NCBI GenBank assembly: GCA_000380225.1
Contig: KB904821.1
Coordinates: 2,566,664 to 2,630,663, forward strand
Source: a filamentous cyanobacterium ESFC-1
GTDB taxonomy: Bacteria > Cyanobacteriota > Cyanobacteriia > Cyanobacteriales > Spirulinaceae
DNA length: 64,000 nucleotides
Reading direction: 5' to 3'
The notes under the pieces were generated by a model. That model saw only the letters and a program-made list of their open reading frames with translations, did no database searches and was not told where the DNA came from. Numbering within the stretch: position 1 is the stretch's first letter; each line of letters opens with the position of its first letter. Of this stretch, positions 10,501 through 17,660 are shown in pieces. Position numbers and translations under genes: made by a program.

Positions 10501-13500
10501 CGAGGCAGGGGAAGGCGAAGAGTTTATCTACGCCATCATGCCCGAAGTTGACCCAGCTAAAGTTGCTCCTGAAATTTGGGCCCATGCTGAACGATTCCAC
10601 GGAAACGGAGAATATTACCGTTGGGAGCCTTATCAGCTTCAATCATACAATCCTCGAACTAAACGAGAGGATACTTTATGGGATCTTGCTGCTTACTACC
10701 TGGGTGATGGTAATCACTATAAGTGGATTGGCGATCGCAATGGTGTTGCAAACTATAACTACATCGTTGCGGGTGAATGGATTGAAGTTCCTATCCACCA
10801 TCCCAACTACGAATGGGAGCGAGAGCAAGAACGATTACGTCGGGAAGAAGAATTAAGGCGGCGACAGGAAGAAGAAGCACGGCAGCGACGCGAAGAAGAA
10901 GAACGTTTAGCCCGGGAAAAAGCCGAGCAAGAGCGGAAAGCCCGCGAAGAAGAAGAACGTCGCCAAGAAGCCGAACGGAAACGTCGAGAACTCGAAGAAC
11001 AAGAACGCCGACTGCGCGAAGAACGAGAACGCCGTCGTCAAGAAGAAGAACGACGCAAGGAAGAAGCCCGACTGCGCGAACTAGAGCGTCAACGGGAAAT
11101 TGCGCGGCAGCAGGGTAAAGGGGGACAAGATTGGTTCTTTGCGACTCGTTTACCAGAGTTTGGGCCAATCGATCCTTTTGAAACCAAACTTGGTGGCGAA
11201 ACCGTTGGAAACTTAGTTCCCGATGATTACTACCGCTTTACCTTGTCTCGTAAAGGTCGTTTGACGGCGGAATTGAAGCAGTTGTTAGCGGATGCGGATT
11301 TGGTTCTCTACGATGTACGGAACAAGCCCATCGCCTACTCCATGCGGGAGGGAGTCACCGACGAGCAAATCATCACGGATTTGATTCCGGGGACATATAT
11401 GCTGCGGGTGAACAGTCCCAAGGGCGTAACGACAGATTACGAACTGGTGATGAAGTTCCAGCACAAGTTATCGCGGACTCAACAAGGGCCACCTCCCGGT
11501 TGGCGTGTTGGCGGTAATCGTGGTGGTAGTGGCAGCAGTGGTGGCTCTGCGGGCGCTGTTTTCGCCGATCCTCGTATCAATCAAATTTATACAACGGCTC
11601 TGAATAATTTTTCCAGACTCGAACGAAATAAGGCGAACGCCCGTATTCGCGAGTTAGAAGCTGAGAAACGTCGATACGAGCAGGATTTACAAACCTTGCT
11701 CGATGAAATGAACGAAGCCCAACGGAATAAAGTTTATGGTGCTTTAGATGGTGTGCGTCATGAGGCCAATATCTGGGCTGATAATACCGCCAATGGCATC
11801 AATAGTTCCATTGATGGTACGGCAGATTGGATTATCAATGAGGTTGAGGGACGCATTCATCACCGACTGCGAGATATCGATTTTGTTCGCAACGGCATTA
11901 ATGCTTTCAAAGGAGCTGTGAATGGGGCGCGAAGTTGGCTCAAAGGTAAAGTCAGTTGGGCGCAAGATCGAGTCAAACACTACGTCTGGCACTTTATCGA
12001 CACCATCAAGAAGGCGTATAAAACTGGGGCTGAAATCAATGGCATTATTGAAGATGCAGCCCGAGAGATGAAGCGCGGCATTGATGGCGTTGTCAACGGT
12101 ATCAATAACTTGGTTGGCGATTTTAAAGGCAAGATTCTAGAACATTTAGAATGGCTTCGTAATGTTCGTACTCCGGGCTGGTTGCGAGCAGTTGGCGTTC
12201 CCGACTGGAATTTTTATGATGGGGTTGCTGCACCTTTAGCCAATCAAGCAGCTAATGGCATTAAAGGTGCAGTTAGCTCTGTTGGGAATATGGTTAAGGG
12301 GGCAGTGGATTGGGTTAAACCCCGTGCTCAAAAGGCTGTGGCTGCGATCGTTGATGCCATTTTTGGGGATAAAACTGGGCATCTTTACAACAAAATTCAC
12401 AAAGTTGATGAGCAGATTGCAGCGACTCAAAGCGAACTCGAACGCAAGATCGTTCAGAAAGCAACTGAGTTGAAAGACCAGATGCAGGGACTTCTCAATA
12501 CTTTGGGAACAGAAGGGAAGAAACTACTGGATACAATTCTGCATTTTGCTGGTTCTACAGGTGGACAAGTGACGATTGAGCTTATCAAAGTCGCTCTGGG
12601 ATTTGTTCCTGTTGTTGGTCAAGCAATTGACGTTGTTGATACTGCTCTAGCACTTTGGAAAGTTGTTGTTGATGGACGACGCGATACAGAGGTTTGGGTT
12701 GAGCTAATTGGTTCTTTGGCTGGTTGGTTTCCCGGTGTTGGAGATGCAATCAAAGGAATTGCCAAAGTTGCACTCAAAAGCCCAATTGGAGCATTGCTTC
12801 GGAAATTAGGTCCTGATGTAACCAAGCAAGCCGCAAAAATCTTCAAGGATGCTAAGTGGAAATCTATTCTTGCTGATGTTGTTGAAGGTCTTGCTGGGGT
12901 TTGGCGGAAATTTGACAGTCAGATGGATAATGCTGCTGGCTGGATTCTCGATCTAATGCCCGGTGTGCGTCCAACGATGGCTGCTGTTGGTGAAATTGTT
13001 GTGAAATTCAATGACGAAGCAGCAGAAGCCGGAAAATATCTGGATGATGTCAGCCAGCAAATTGCGAAGAAGATAGACAGTGCTTCTGAACAAATTGCTA
13101 AGGAGGATGCAAAGACTGAAAGTGATAATGAGGATGGTAATCTTCCGGTCAATGATGATCCATATCAGAAAAAACCTGATGATTCAGATTCAACCTCAAC
13201 ATCGATCAAGAAAATGATACAGCGACATATCAATGATCTTGATGAACTTTATAAACGCTCAAATGAGAGCATTTCAGATGATGTTCAAGGAAAAAATAAT
13301 TTTCTGAAAAACATACAGAAACGGAAAGATCAAGCAAAAGGATATCAAGATGATTCAGAGAACGTAACCATAGACAAGATAGAGACCTTGAAGAATGATA
13401 TAGCAGGTTTTAATGCAGAGCTAAATGATGCTCTACGTCCTAATGTTAAGCTTACAGACTTGGGAAGACAGAGAAGTAATCAGGAAATTGATAATATTGC

Positions 13501-13729
13501 AATTGATTTACGTGACGGATTCACCGTATTCACCGAGGTCAAAAACAATGAAAGCATTAAGCCTAGTTACCTTGAAAAACAAGGCAAACGTGTAATTGAG
13601 GCGGCAAGTCGAAATGACTTGTTCACAAAAGCTCGTTTTGTTTTCTTAAAAGGCTTGAAGCCGGAAATAGAAAAAGGTCTCAGGGATTTGGGGGATAGTT
13701 ATGGTGTCATAGTTGAAATAGAAAAGTAG
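7571..13729 (+). CDS. Giant mosaic polymorphic-toxin-like protein with metallopeptidase and C-terminal PD-(D/E)XK nuclease
   Basis: 2052 residues. Domains in order: about 105-286, DUF4114, ending in the calcium-type DRDYNDIVFQV loop; about 420-567, the second half of a subtilisin fold with a degenerate GTS site and no Asp/His half; about 720-960, a leishmanolysin-like zinc peptidase with HEFLHALGF (H836, E837, H840), a third ligand H896 and Met-turn ELMT (M907); about 1030-1075, a LysM-like domain (DTLWDLA...LGDG); about 1079-1180, an uninterrupted Glu/Arg single helix; about 1186-1300, a PPC domain; a long helical stalk; about 1673-1740, a pretoxin hairpin (FVPVVGQAID... PGVGDAIKG); about 1970-2050, a nuclease with E1972-x-D1974 and E1989-V-K1991. 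No clear Sec signal is seen. DUF4114 and pretoxin place it outside or at the cell surface. The tail is much more AT-rich than the core. The toxin role is inferred from architecture. Confidence 0.8.
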   Translation: MFIGQLFFKFKLFGSNKNQNLSRRKRKETTFFQTFILEPILTPSGLIDGGDDGLTLDVDEVEIGEIPLVPDDAGDEITVSDFGFLDGEFDEIPFIDEAPVEELTFKTGVFTVGDTGKVGVDFLFDGGGYRGEIAIFSLEGMENLELGSEEFIRTATERALSNSELGHIVIQDATEGARFSHQFEWEADFNSGEYKEVKTVTMNAGDRFAVMLVPNGTVQEVDGNPNIGGNKTPLFSLDYANPDSETYLTRIADVTGDGSTFALEDWRLDANSDRDYNDIVFQVRGAKGEAPSMDDMVDPTRDWRKEDFGQALIEYAKPYIEAEDAEVEGGDLTEVEVPAETESVSEQPEAEVTDVTSQESDLDLSETDEVVSKIQGEDWAQDLLKAVDEVKASDTATPVFHLDLNLTEIDAEGNEIPRQELTAQELAAITHARNNGVILTVPSGDRAGEMSALGELSYEFDNVITIGAAERVNDAVALANAYEGVDFSGEGIALDIVADGTSGETVSTTIAAAKVKDAIAQVWQANPELNYTQVIDIIKRTATDLETTNWDGKTGYGLLNVISAIHLAKATQPEPYSPKPGKPELSDDFISHNPAGKELPGIPKHPAVAPPGIPVTDIDRGGNSVAEATELLPSATQDIIDQVSNSDPTDTFRVARRFLDGAGFSVLAGELSVSYLTPSGQVLGTQVLTRGEHQLELPANAPDEVIVKIDKRGTTPTTYVLEGFESTETEPFDIELAFNSSFTPAQQKVMQAAAQSVSKLIGKGLPTAIVDGKLIDDIKIEISSENLDGVGGTQGRTKIDFMRYGSLLPALSLVQFDAADVAELEKSGQLFSAVQHEFLHALGFGNLWEAKGLVDYAGTPLAQYNGKKGVQAFKELGGVTDGIALETEGQGSAGLHWNEALFQEELMTSNLNFDAEEGGNAPISAVTLASLADLGYDVDLEAATPDFGLFGGEGIKPEDFTEAEIAAFRQQAEESLSEAGEGEEFIYAIMPEVDPAKVAPEIWAHAERFHGNGEYYRWEPYQLQSYNPRTKREDTLWDLAAYYLGDGNHYKWIGDRNGVANYNYIVAGEWIEVPIHHPNYEWEREQERLRREEELRRRQEEEARQRREEEERLAREKAEQERKAREEEERRQEAERKRRELEEQERRLREERERRRQEEERRKEEARLRELERQREIARQQGKGGQDWFFATRLPEFGPIDPFETKLGGETVGNLVPDDYYRFTLSRKGRLTAELKQLLADADLVLYDVRNKPIAYSMREGVTDEQIITDLIPGTYMLRVNSPKGVTTDYELVMKFQHKLSRTQQGPPPGWRVGGNRGGSGSSGGSAGAVFADPRINQIYTTALNNFSRLERNKANARIRELEAEKRRYEQDLQTLLDEMNEAQRNKVYGALDGVRHEANIWADNTANGINSSIDGTADWIINEVEGRIHHRLRDIDFVRNGINAFKGAVNGARSWLKGKVSWAQDRVKHYVWHFIDTIKKAYKTGAEINGIIEDAAREMKRGIDGVVNGINNLVGDFKGKILEHLEWLRNVRTPGWLRAVGVPDWNFYDGVAAPLANQAANGIKGAVSSVGNMVKGAVDWVKPRAQKAVAAIVDAIFGDKTGHLYNKIHKVDEQIAATQSELERKIVQKATELKDQMQGLLNTLGTEGKKLLDTILHFAGSTGGQVTIELIKVALGFVPVVGQAIDVVDTALALWKVVVDGRRDTEVWVELIGSLAGWFPGVGDAIKGIAKVALKSPIGALLRKLGPDVTKQAAKIFKDAKWKSILADVVEGLAGVWRKFDSQMDNAAGWILDLMPGVRPTMAAVGEIVVKFNDEAAEAGKYLDDVSQQIAKKIDSASEQIAKEDAKTESDNEDGNLPVNDDPYQKKPDDSDSTSTSIKKMIQRHINDLDELYKRSNESISDDVQGKNNFLKNIQKRKDQAKGYQDDSENVTIDKIETLKNDIAGFNAELNDALRPNVKLTDLGRQRSNQEIDNIAIDLRDGFTVFTEVKNNESIKPSYLEKQGKRVIEAASRNDLFTKARFVFLKGLKPEIEKGLRDLGDSYGVIVEIEK

Positions 13730-13754
13730 GGAACTATATTCAGAGTATTCCTGA

Positions 13755-14072
13755 ATGATTGAAATGAAGGTTGGTGTATTTTATTTGTATTTTCTACAGA
13801 TTGCCAGCCTTCAAATTACAGAATTTGTGAAAGGTAAACACTTTGATGAAGACATTAGACTTCTCCGAAATAACCCAAATTTTATCAATTTCTATCCTGA
13901 AAATATACCCGAAAATTGTTCAAAGCGATTTCCTACGGAACACTTCGCGATCGCACTTCCCAATTTCTCCCAGTGCGATCGCATTACGAAGAAAAACAGC
14001 CATTTAACAATCTCCTCCCGTTCTGAATTAAAAACAAAGAAAGAAATCTGGCGTTCTTTAATAGAAATTTGA
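13755..14072 (+). CDS. Candidate immunity gene or its remnant, downstream of the toxin
   Basis: A frame of 105 codons starts 25 bases after the toxin stop codon, the usual place for an immunity gene. The first about 58 residues (MIEMKVGVFYLYF... to NIPENCSKRF) look protein-like and AT-rich. The rest runs through a HIP1-linked hairpin insert (13925-13954) and antisense through a XisH relic (14000-14076), so the natural 3' end has probably been lost. No family is recognised. It may be a truncated immunity gene, or chance. Confidence 0.3.
   Translation: MIEMKVGVFYLYFLQIASLQITEFVKGKHFDEDIRLLRNNPNFINFYPENIPENCSKRFPTEHFAIALPNFSQCDRITKKNSHLTISSRSELKTKKEIWRSLIEI
13925..13954. repeat. HIP1-linked minihairpin insert, copy 1
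   Basis: Layout: GCGAT, then TTCC-TAC-GGAA (hairpin at 13930-13940), then CACTTC, then the intact HIP1 GCGATCGC at 13947-13954. The same layout with a different hairpin is found inside the PIN gene at 16473-16505. Confidence 0.5.
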
Positions 14073-14076
14073 GCGG
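14000..14076 (-). pseudogene. Relic of a XisH gene 3' end
   Basis: On the minus strand this encodes ISIKERQISFFVFNSEREE and then IVKWL. The intact XisH in this window (17645-18064) ends QVFVKERQISFFVFNPEREE followed by IIKWIVH. The nucleotide match is close over about 75 bases. Only the last 25 or so codons remain and there is no start, so it is a fragment. It lies between the toxin and the next gene. Confidence 0.75.
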
Positions 14077-14103
14077 AGTGTCTCGCAAGCAAAATCACTT
14101 TTT

Positions 14104-14150
14104 GAAAAAAATTTTCCATTCCTGCATAAAAACGTCCCACTTATCCAGAG
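14104..14150 (+). promoter_or_regulatory. Upstream element, copy 2 of 3
   Basis: AAAAAAATTTTCCATT, then CCTGCATAAAAAC at 14121-14133, then GTCCCACTTATCCAGAG. It matches copy 1 at most positions. The core begins 60 bases before the ATG of the following gene. Confidence 0.5.
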
Positions 14151-14180
14151 AAGACAATAGAACCCACACAATACAGAACT

Positions 14181-15110
14181 ATGATATCTTCCTGGCACAA
14201 TACACTGTTCAAAATTGCGATCGCGACGGTTGTATCGATTAACGTCAACATCCTCGCATCTAGCCCCACAAACGCCCAAAGAGCGCCTGACACTCCTCTC
14301 CCTGACGATGTAGCACAACTCATTCTCAAACAAGCAGCCGCAGACACCAATCTCTCTGTCTCGGAATTAACCATTGAGCGGACTAATGCGGTAACTTGGC
14401 CAGATGGTTGCATGGGAATTAACCCTAACAATCGCCCTTGTACCCGAGCAATGGTTGATGGTTGGCAAGTATTTGTTACCAGTAATAGCCGCAGTTGGAT
14501 TTATCATACCAATGGTTTTCGTGCATTACCAACCCCAGAAGACTCAACGAGTTGGTGGTTAAGACAACTTGAAGAACAACGGCGACGGGAAGAATTACGA
14601 CGACGTTGGGCTAATATGGGTTGGACCCAAGAAAATCCTGTGCTTCCTCAAATCGAACAACCGGGTATTTGGCGATTTGAAGATGTCCCTTCTCGTCGCT
14701 GGTTCGATCCCCCTACAGAATACGGTTTTCGCTATACCATGACGGGGAATTCTCTCTTTACCGAAGTCCTCGATTTTCCTGTGGGCATTGATGATGATAA
14801 TTTGTTTACCATCTCTGTAGGCGATAATATTTTAGGAGAATTTAGTCCGGGAGAAAGTGTTAATTTTGTCTCTCTACTCGGTAATGGTGTTTCTGAGTTT
14901 ACTCTAACTGATATTAATGCCCCCATCGACTTAGAAAGTCCTACGGCTTTTCCCCTAAAAATAGCATTTGATACAGAATTTGCTGATTTTGAAATGGCGG
15001 CAATTTCCGAACCGGCTGATGTGCCTGAAGGGGGTACACAAATCGGATTATTAGCCTTGGGATTGATGGGAATTTCGACTCGCATCAAACTTCGTCAAAA
15101 CTGGAAATAG
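14181..15110 (+). CDS. Secreted protein with a WPDGCMG domain and PEP-CTERM-like tail
   Basis: 309 residues. Residues 1-33 form a signal peptide (hydrophobic IAIATVVSINVNILAS, cleavage near TNAQ). Residues 40-110 match a periplasmic domain common in cyanobacteria, with the mark VTWPDGCMGI, two cysteines and GWQVFV...WIYHTNG. An Arg/Glu-rich stretch (EEQRRREELRRRW) lies near residue 135, followed by a beta-rich region, residues 170-275. The end reads VPEGG, a hydrophobic stretch TQIGLLALGLMGIS, then basic TRIKLRQ. This is the three-part layout of a PEP-CTERM sorting signal, although the Pro-Glu-Pro is changed to Pro-Glu-Gly. It would be exported and anchored at the surface, as the preceding giant protein would be. 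Function unknown. Confidence 0.7.
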   Translation: MISSWHNTLFKIAIATVVSINVNILASSPTNAQRAPDTPLPDDVAQLILKQAAADTNLSVSELTIERTNAVTWPDGCMGINPNNRPCTRAMVDGWQVFVTSNSRSWIYHTNGFRALPTPEDSTSWWLRQLEEQRRREELRRRWANMGWTQENPVLPQIEQPGIWRFEDVPSRRWFDPPTEYGFRYTMTGNSLFTEVLDFPVGIDDDNLFTISVGDNILGEFSPGESVNFVSLLGNGVSEFTLTDINAPIDLESPTAFPLKIAFDTEFADFEMAAISEPADVPEGGTQIGLLALGLMGISTRIKLRQNWK

Positions 15111-15114
15111 CGAC

Positions 15115-15155
15115 CTTCTAATCTCCTGCATAAAATTAATTACCCATTTTCAAAG
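15115..15155 (+). promoter_or_regulatory. Upstream element, copy 3 of 3 (weaker)
   Basis: CTCCTGCATAAAA at 15123-15135, then a spaced ACCC and CAAAG. The core match to copies 1 and 2 is strong and the flanks are weaker. The core begins 60 bases before the GTG at 15185, the same spacing as copy 2 has to its start codon. Confidence 0.4.
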
Positions 15156-15286
15156 AAAACGAATAGGTTAATAATTCTGTGTAGGTGCTTATCTTGACGC
15201 GATCGCTCCAAAAAAGAAATCAGACTCGCGATCGCATAACTCGAAAATCTCCCCAAAAAAATCTGACATCAACTTCCACTCTAACC

Positions 15287-16342
15287 ATGATACAGACCAT
15301 CACCAAAACCCAAAACATTTATCTAAGTCTGCCGGAAACTTCCCTCGAAAAAGCAACTTCATCCGTAGAAATTCGCTGTGCTTTTACTTCGGTATTACAA
15401 AAACTCTTAGAACGCCAAGGAAACAACATCATTACCACCCCTTTGAACCCGTCTAACTCCGCCGAATTTCTTAGCACTTTTAAAACTCATCCATCTGTTT
15501 ATCAAGCCTCTGTCTCTCGCCAATTAGCCGTCGATCTTCCCCCCAATGCTGAAGAAACTCTACTTAAAGACGAACCCAAAGACTGGTTTATTAAAACCGC
15601 CGATTATGACGACGAATGCGATCGCGTCCTTCAACATCGAGACGGAGAATTAACTCAACTTTTCGCAGATGTAAACCGCTACCATCAAATCCTCCAACAG
15701 CATTGCGATCGCGTTATCCTCCTACGTTCTCCTAGTTATACTGGTTACGATCGCCAACTCACCAGTGCGATGCAATGCTTGGGATATTCCCCACAACAAT
15801 TTCAATTTATTATTGTCCAACCCCTTAAACTTTATGCCTTCCATAAACCCAGTCAGCAAGTACAACCTATCCCCGATCTCCTTCCCCAAGAACTGCTCAA
15901 AGCCATGAGTTTGAATGAATTAAAATGGCACAGTTTTCATACACCTCTAACAAGTGTTGCCCCTTTAAATATTAGTTCTATTGGACAATCCAAAAATAAT
16001 AATAGCTACGACCGCATCAGTCAGTTTGGGTTAAACTGTTCGCGGTTACTGCAAGAAACACAAGCAGAAAATACAATTTTTAAAGTATCGTTAGAAGATA
16101 TAACATGGAAATATTCCCTAGCAACTCAAATAGTTGATTTGTTGACAGCAACTCCTCAAATTATACAACAAAGCGCTGACGAATTAGCACCTCACCTAAT
16201 CTGCAAGCATATTGAAAAGATTTGTGAAAGTGGCGATCGTTGGTTAAATGTATTCGATTCTACACCAGATAATTGTCTATTACTCGCAACTACTCATAAA
16301 ATTTTAAAAGATTTGTGGGTTAATATATTGGGTTTGCAATAG
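15287..16342 (+). CDS. Degenerate arginyl-tRNA-synthetase paralogue (ArgS-related, anticodon-binding-type)
   Basis: 351 residues from the ATG at 15287; a GTG at 15185 in frame would add 34. The middle aligns in order with class I ArgRS. HRDGELTQLFADVNRYHQIL corresponds to the 'dG..TYfl.Dia.' block. CDRVILLRSPSYTGYDRQL corresponds to the 'vi.v.gaDH.gy' block with the His lost. LGYSPQQFQFIIVQPLKLY corresponds to the 'lGy.....v.lvq.v' block. The last 100 residues look like the DALR anticodon-binding helices. There is no HIGH motif and no KMSKS (QVQPIPDL is in its place), so aminoacylation is not expected. Similar stand-alone ArgS-related proteins occur in cyanobacteria; their role is unknown. 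It shares an upstream element with the two surface-protein genes before it. Confidence 0.6.
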   Translation: MIQTITKTQNIYLSLPETSLEKATSSVEIRCAFTSVLQKLLERQGNNIITTPLNPSNSAEFLSTFKTHPSVYQASVSRQLAVDLPPNAEETLLKDEPKDWFIKTADYDDECDRVLQHRDGELTQLFADVNRYHQILQQHCDRVILLRSPSYTGYDRQLTSAMQCLGYSPQQFQFIIVQPLKLYAFHKPSQQVQPIPDLLPQELLKAMSLNELKWHSFHTPLTSVAPLNISSIGQSKNNNSYDRISQFGLNCSRLLQETQAENTIFKVSLEDITWKYSLATQIVDLLTATPQIIQQSADELAPHLICKHIEKICESGDRWLNVFDSTPDNCLLLATTHKILKDLWVNILGLQ

Positions 16343-16384
16343 TAGACGACATTGGATGGTTAGATAGTTTTGTATAAACTCGCA

Positions 16385-16829
16385 CTACACTGTCCAATCT
16401 TCCCAAATTAATCCCGGAACTTTACCAAAATCTTGTTGATTGCGAGTAACTACAATTCCTGATACAGAAAGCGCGATCAGGCGAAGCCTGCCACTTCGCG
16501 ATCGCAGCAATTCTTAAATCCTGTGTCCCGATGCGAATTTTCTGACGAATTAATTCTGCATAGCAAACCTGAGATTCTGGCGTAAAATCAAGTAAATTAA
16601 TCGTTGTGAAAAAGCCCCATGTATATTTTAATTTAGAATAAGCGGCTACTAGCTTTTCTGGAGAGTTAGCTCTGCGGATTGCATTAAGTCGGCCATAAAC
16701 TTGTTCTTCAAGAGAAATGATCGTAACTGCGATATCTTGAGGGTTGGTTGCTGTCACTCGCTGTACAATTGAGGGATGTTGATGCTGAAATAAAGTCAAA
16801 CAATCGGTGTCAAAAACATATAAACTCAT
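16385..16829 (-). pseudogene. PIN-domain (VapC-like) toxin, frameshifted by a 25-base insert
   Basis: The N-terminal part begins MSLYVFDTDCLTLFQ, with the first PIN Asp, and the middle contains GTQDLRIAAIA, with the late Asp block. After that the frame runs out at 16422. In another frame the sequence continues ALSVSGIVVTRNQQDFGKVP and ends W-E-D-W-T-V at 16385, the normal PIN C-terminus. The frame change falls exactly at a HIP1 site: 25 extra bases carrying a small hairpin separate the two halves. PIN proteins are Mg-dependent RNases, and the last lost block contributes to the fold near the active site. It overlaps its antitoxin gene by 4 bases. It is probably inactive. Confidence 0.8.
16473..16505. 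repeat. HIP1-linked minihairpin insert, copy 2 (inside the PIN gene)
   Basis: Layout: GCGATC, hairpin CAGGC-GAA-GCCTG (16478-16490), CACTTC, then the intact HIP1 GCGATCGC at 16498-16505. Removing 25 bases restores one HIP1 and the PIN reading frame. Confidence 0.6.
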
Positions 16830-17212
16830 GCTTTTTCTTCAGCCTCTATTTGACGATAATATTCTTCCATTTTGGCATCAGCGTCTTGACGATAAGCTTC
16901 AATATCAGCCATAAATTCTTCATATTCGCGATCGCTATCGAAAAATTGGCCTGCAAACTGCATCCAGGGATGTTCGGGTGGGGCTGTGGGGACTTCAATT
17001 TCCAGGGAAACAATCTCGCGATCGCGCAGTTGTTGAGCTACAATTTCCTGTAATGGTAGCAATGCTTCCTCTTTTGTCTTCGCTTCTACTTGACATTCTG
17101 GCCAGCCTAATATGCTGGCTTTTACTCGTTCTGGAGTTAGATGTTCTATTAATACGTTATAGCTAGATTTGATTGAGGTTTGTTGAGGAGAAATAGTCGA
17201 TTCGATATTCAT
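16826..17212 (-). CDS. HicB-like antitoxin paired with the PIN toxin
   Basis: 128 residues. Its stop overlaps the PIN start codon by 4 bases, the usual coupling of antitoxin and toxin. The N-terminal half has the small beta-alpha-beta look of HicB-type antitoxins: a short strand LIEHLTPERVKASILGWPEC, then KTKEEALLPLQEIVAQQL. The tail is very acidic (EYEEFMADIEAY...EEYYRQIEAEEKA) and may bind the toxin. It stays intact while the toxin is broken, as expected when loss of the toxin comes first. The class is inferred from layout and weak sequence features. Confidence 0.65.
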   Translation of the reverse strand: MNIESTISPQQTSIKSSYNVLIEHLTPERVKASILGWPECQVEAKTKEEALLPLQEIVAQQLRDREIVSLEIEVPTAPPEHPWMQFAGQFFDSDREYEEFMADIEAYRQDADAKMEEYYRQIEAEEKA

Positions 17213-17327
17213 AATAATTCGGGTATTTTTTAAATTTAGATTACAATATTTAACTTAGTAATGGATGAGGCGATCGCGTTTTGGGGTTGTTAGCTAAAAA
17301 GCGCGATCGCCTTAATTTAAACAGTTA

Positions 17328-17660
17328 TTATGCGATCGCATAATCTGTCAATTTCCGATCGTCAGGATGGTAAAAAGCCAGAACAATATCTTCTTTGGGA
17401 ACGCCATGATTGAGTAAATCTTGTGTAATTCCTTCCTCTGTTTCATCTCGTTCTAACCAAAATTTTCCCTCAACGATTCGCAAATGCAAAATGATACTGT
17501 GAACCCGACGATCGCCATTCCAACCAAAACTTATTAATAAATAACTATTACTATCAGCAATCGCTTGTAATTCAATATTGCCTCGACTCGGCTTATAACG
17601 AGCGTAATCGTCAATAATTTTTTGTGCAATAGCTTGGTATTGTTTTAATGAACAATCCAT
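17328..17660 (-). CDS. xisI: XisI, fdxN-element excision controlling factor
   Basis: 110 residues with the XisI family marks: QAIADSNSYLLISFGWNGDRR-H near 33-55, then HLRIVEGKFWLERDETEEGI and LLNHGVPKEDIVLAFYHP near the end. In Anabaena XisH and XisI are needed together with the XisF recombinase for excision of the fdxN element, but most xisHI pairs in cyanobacteria, like this one, stand without a recombinase. The start overlaps the 3' end of xisH by 16 bases, so the two are translationally coupled. Confidence 0.92.
   Translation of the reverse strand: MDCSLKQYQAIAQKIIDDYARYKPSRGNIELQAIADSNSYLLISFGWNGDRRVHSIILHLRIVEGKFWLERDETEEGITQDLLNHGVPKEDIVLAFYHPDDRKLTDYAIA

Noticed and set aside
10791-11168. 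Leu/Val-rich and Arg-rich frames across the coiled region of the toxin
   Set aside because: They are shadows of the Glu/Arg helix code (GAAGAA and CGxCGx words) in other frames.
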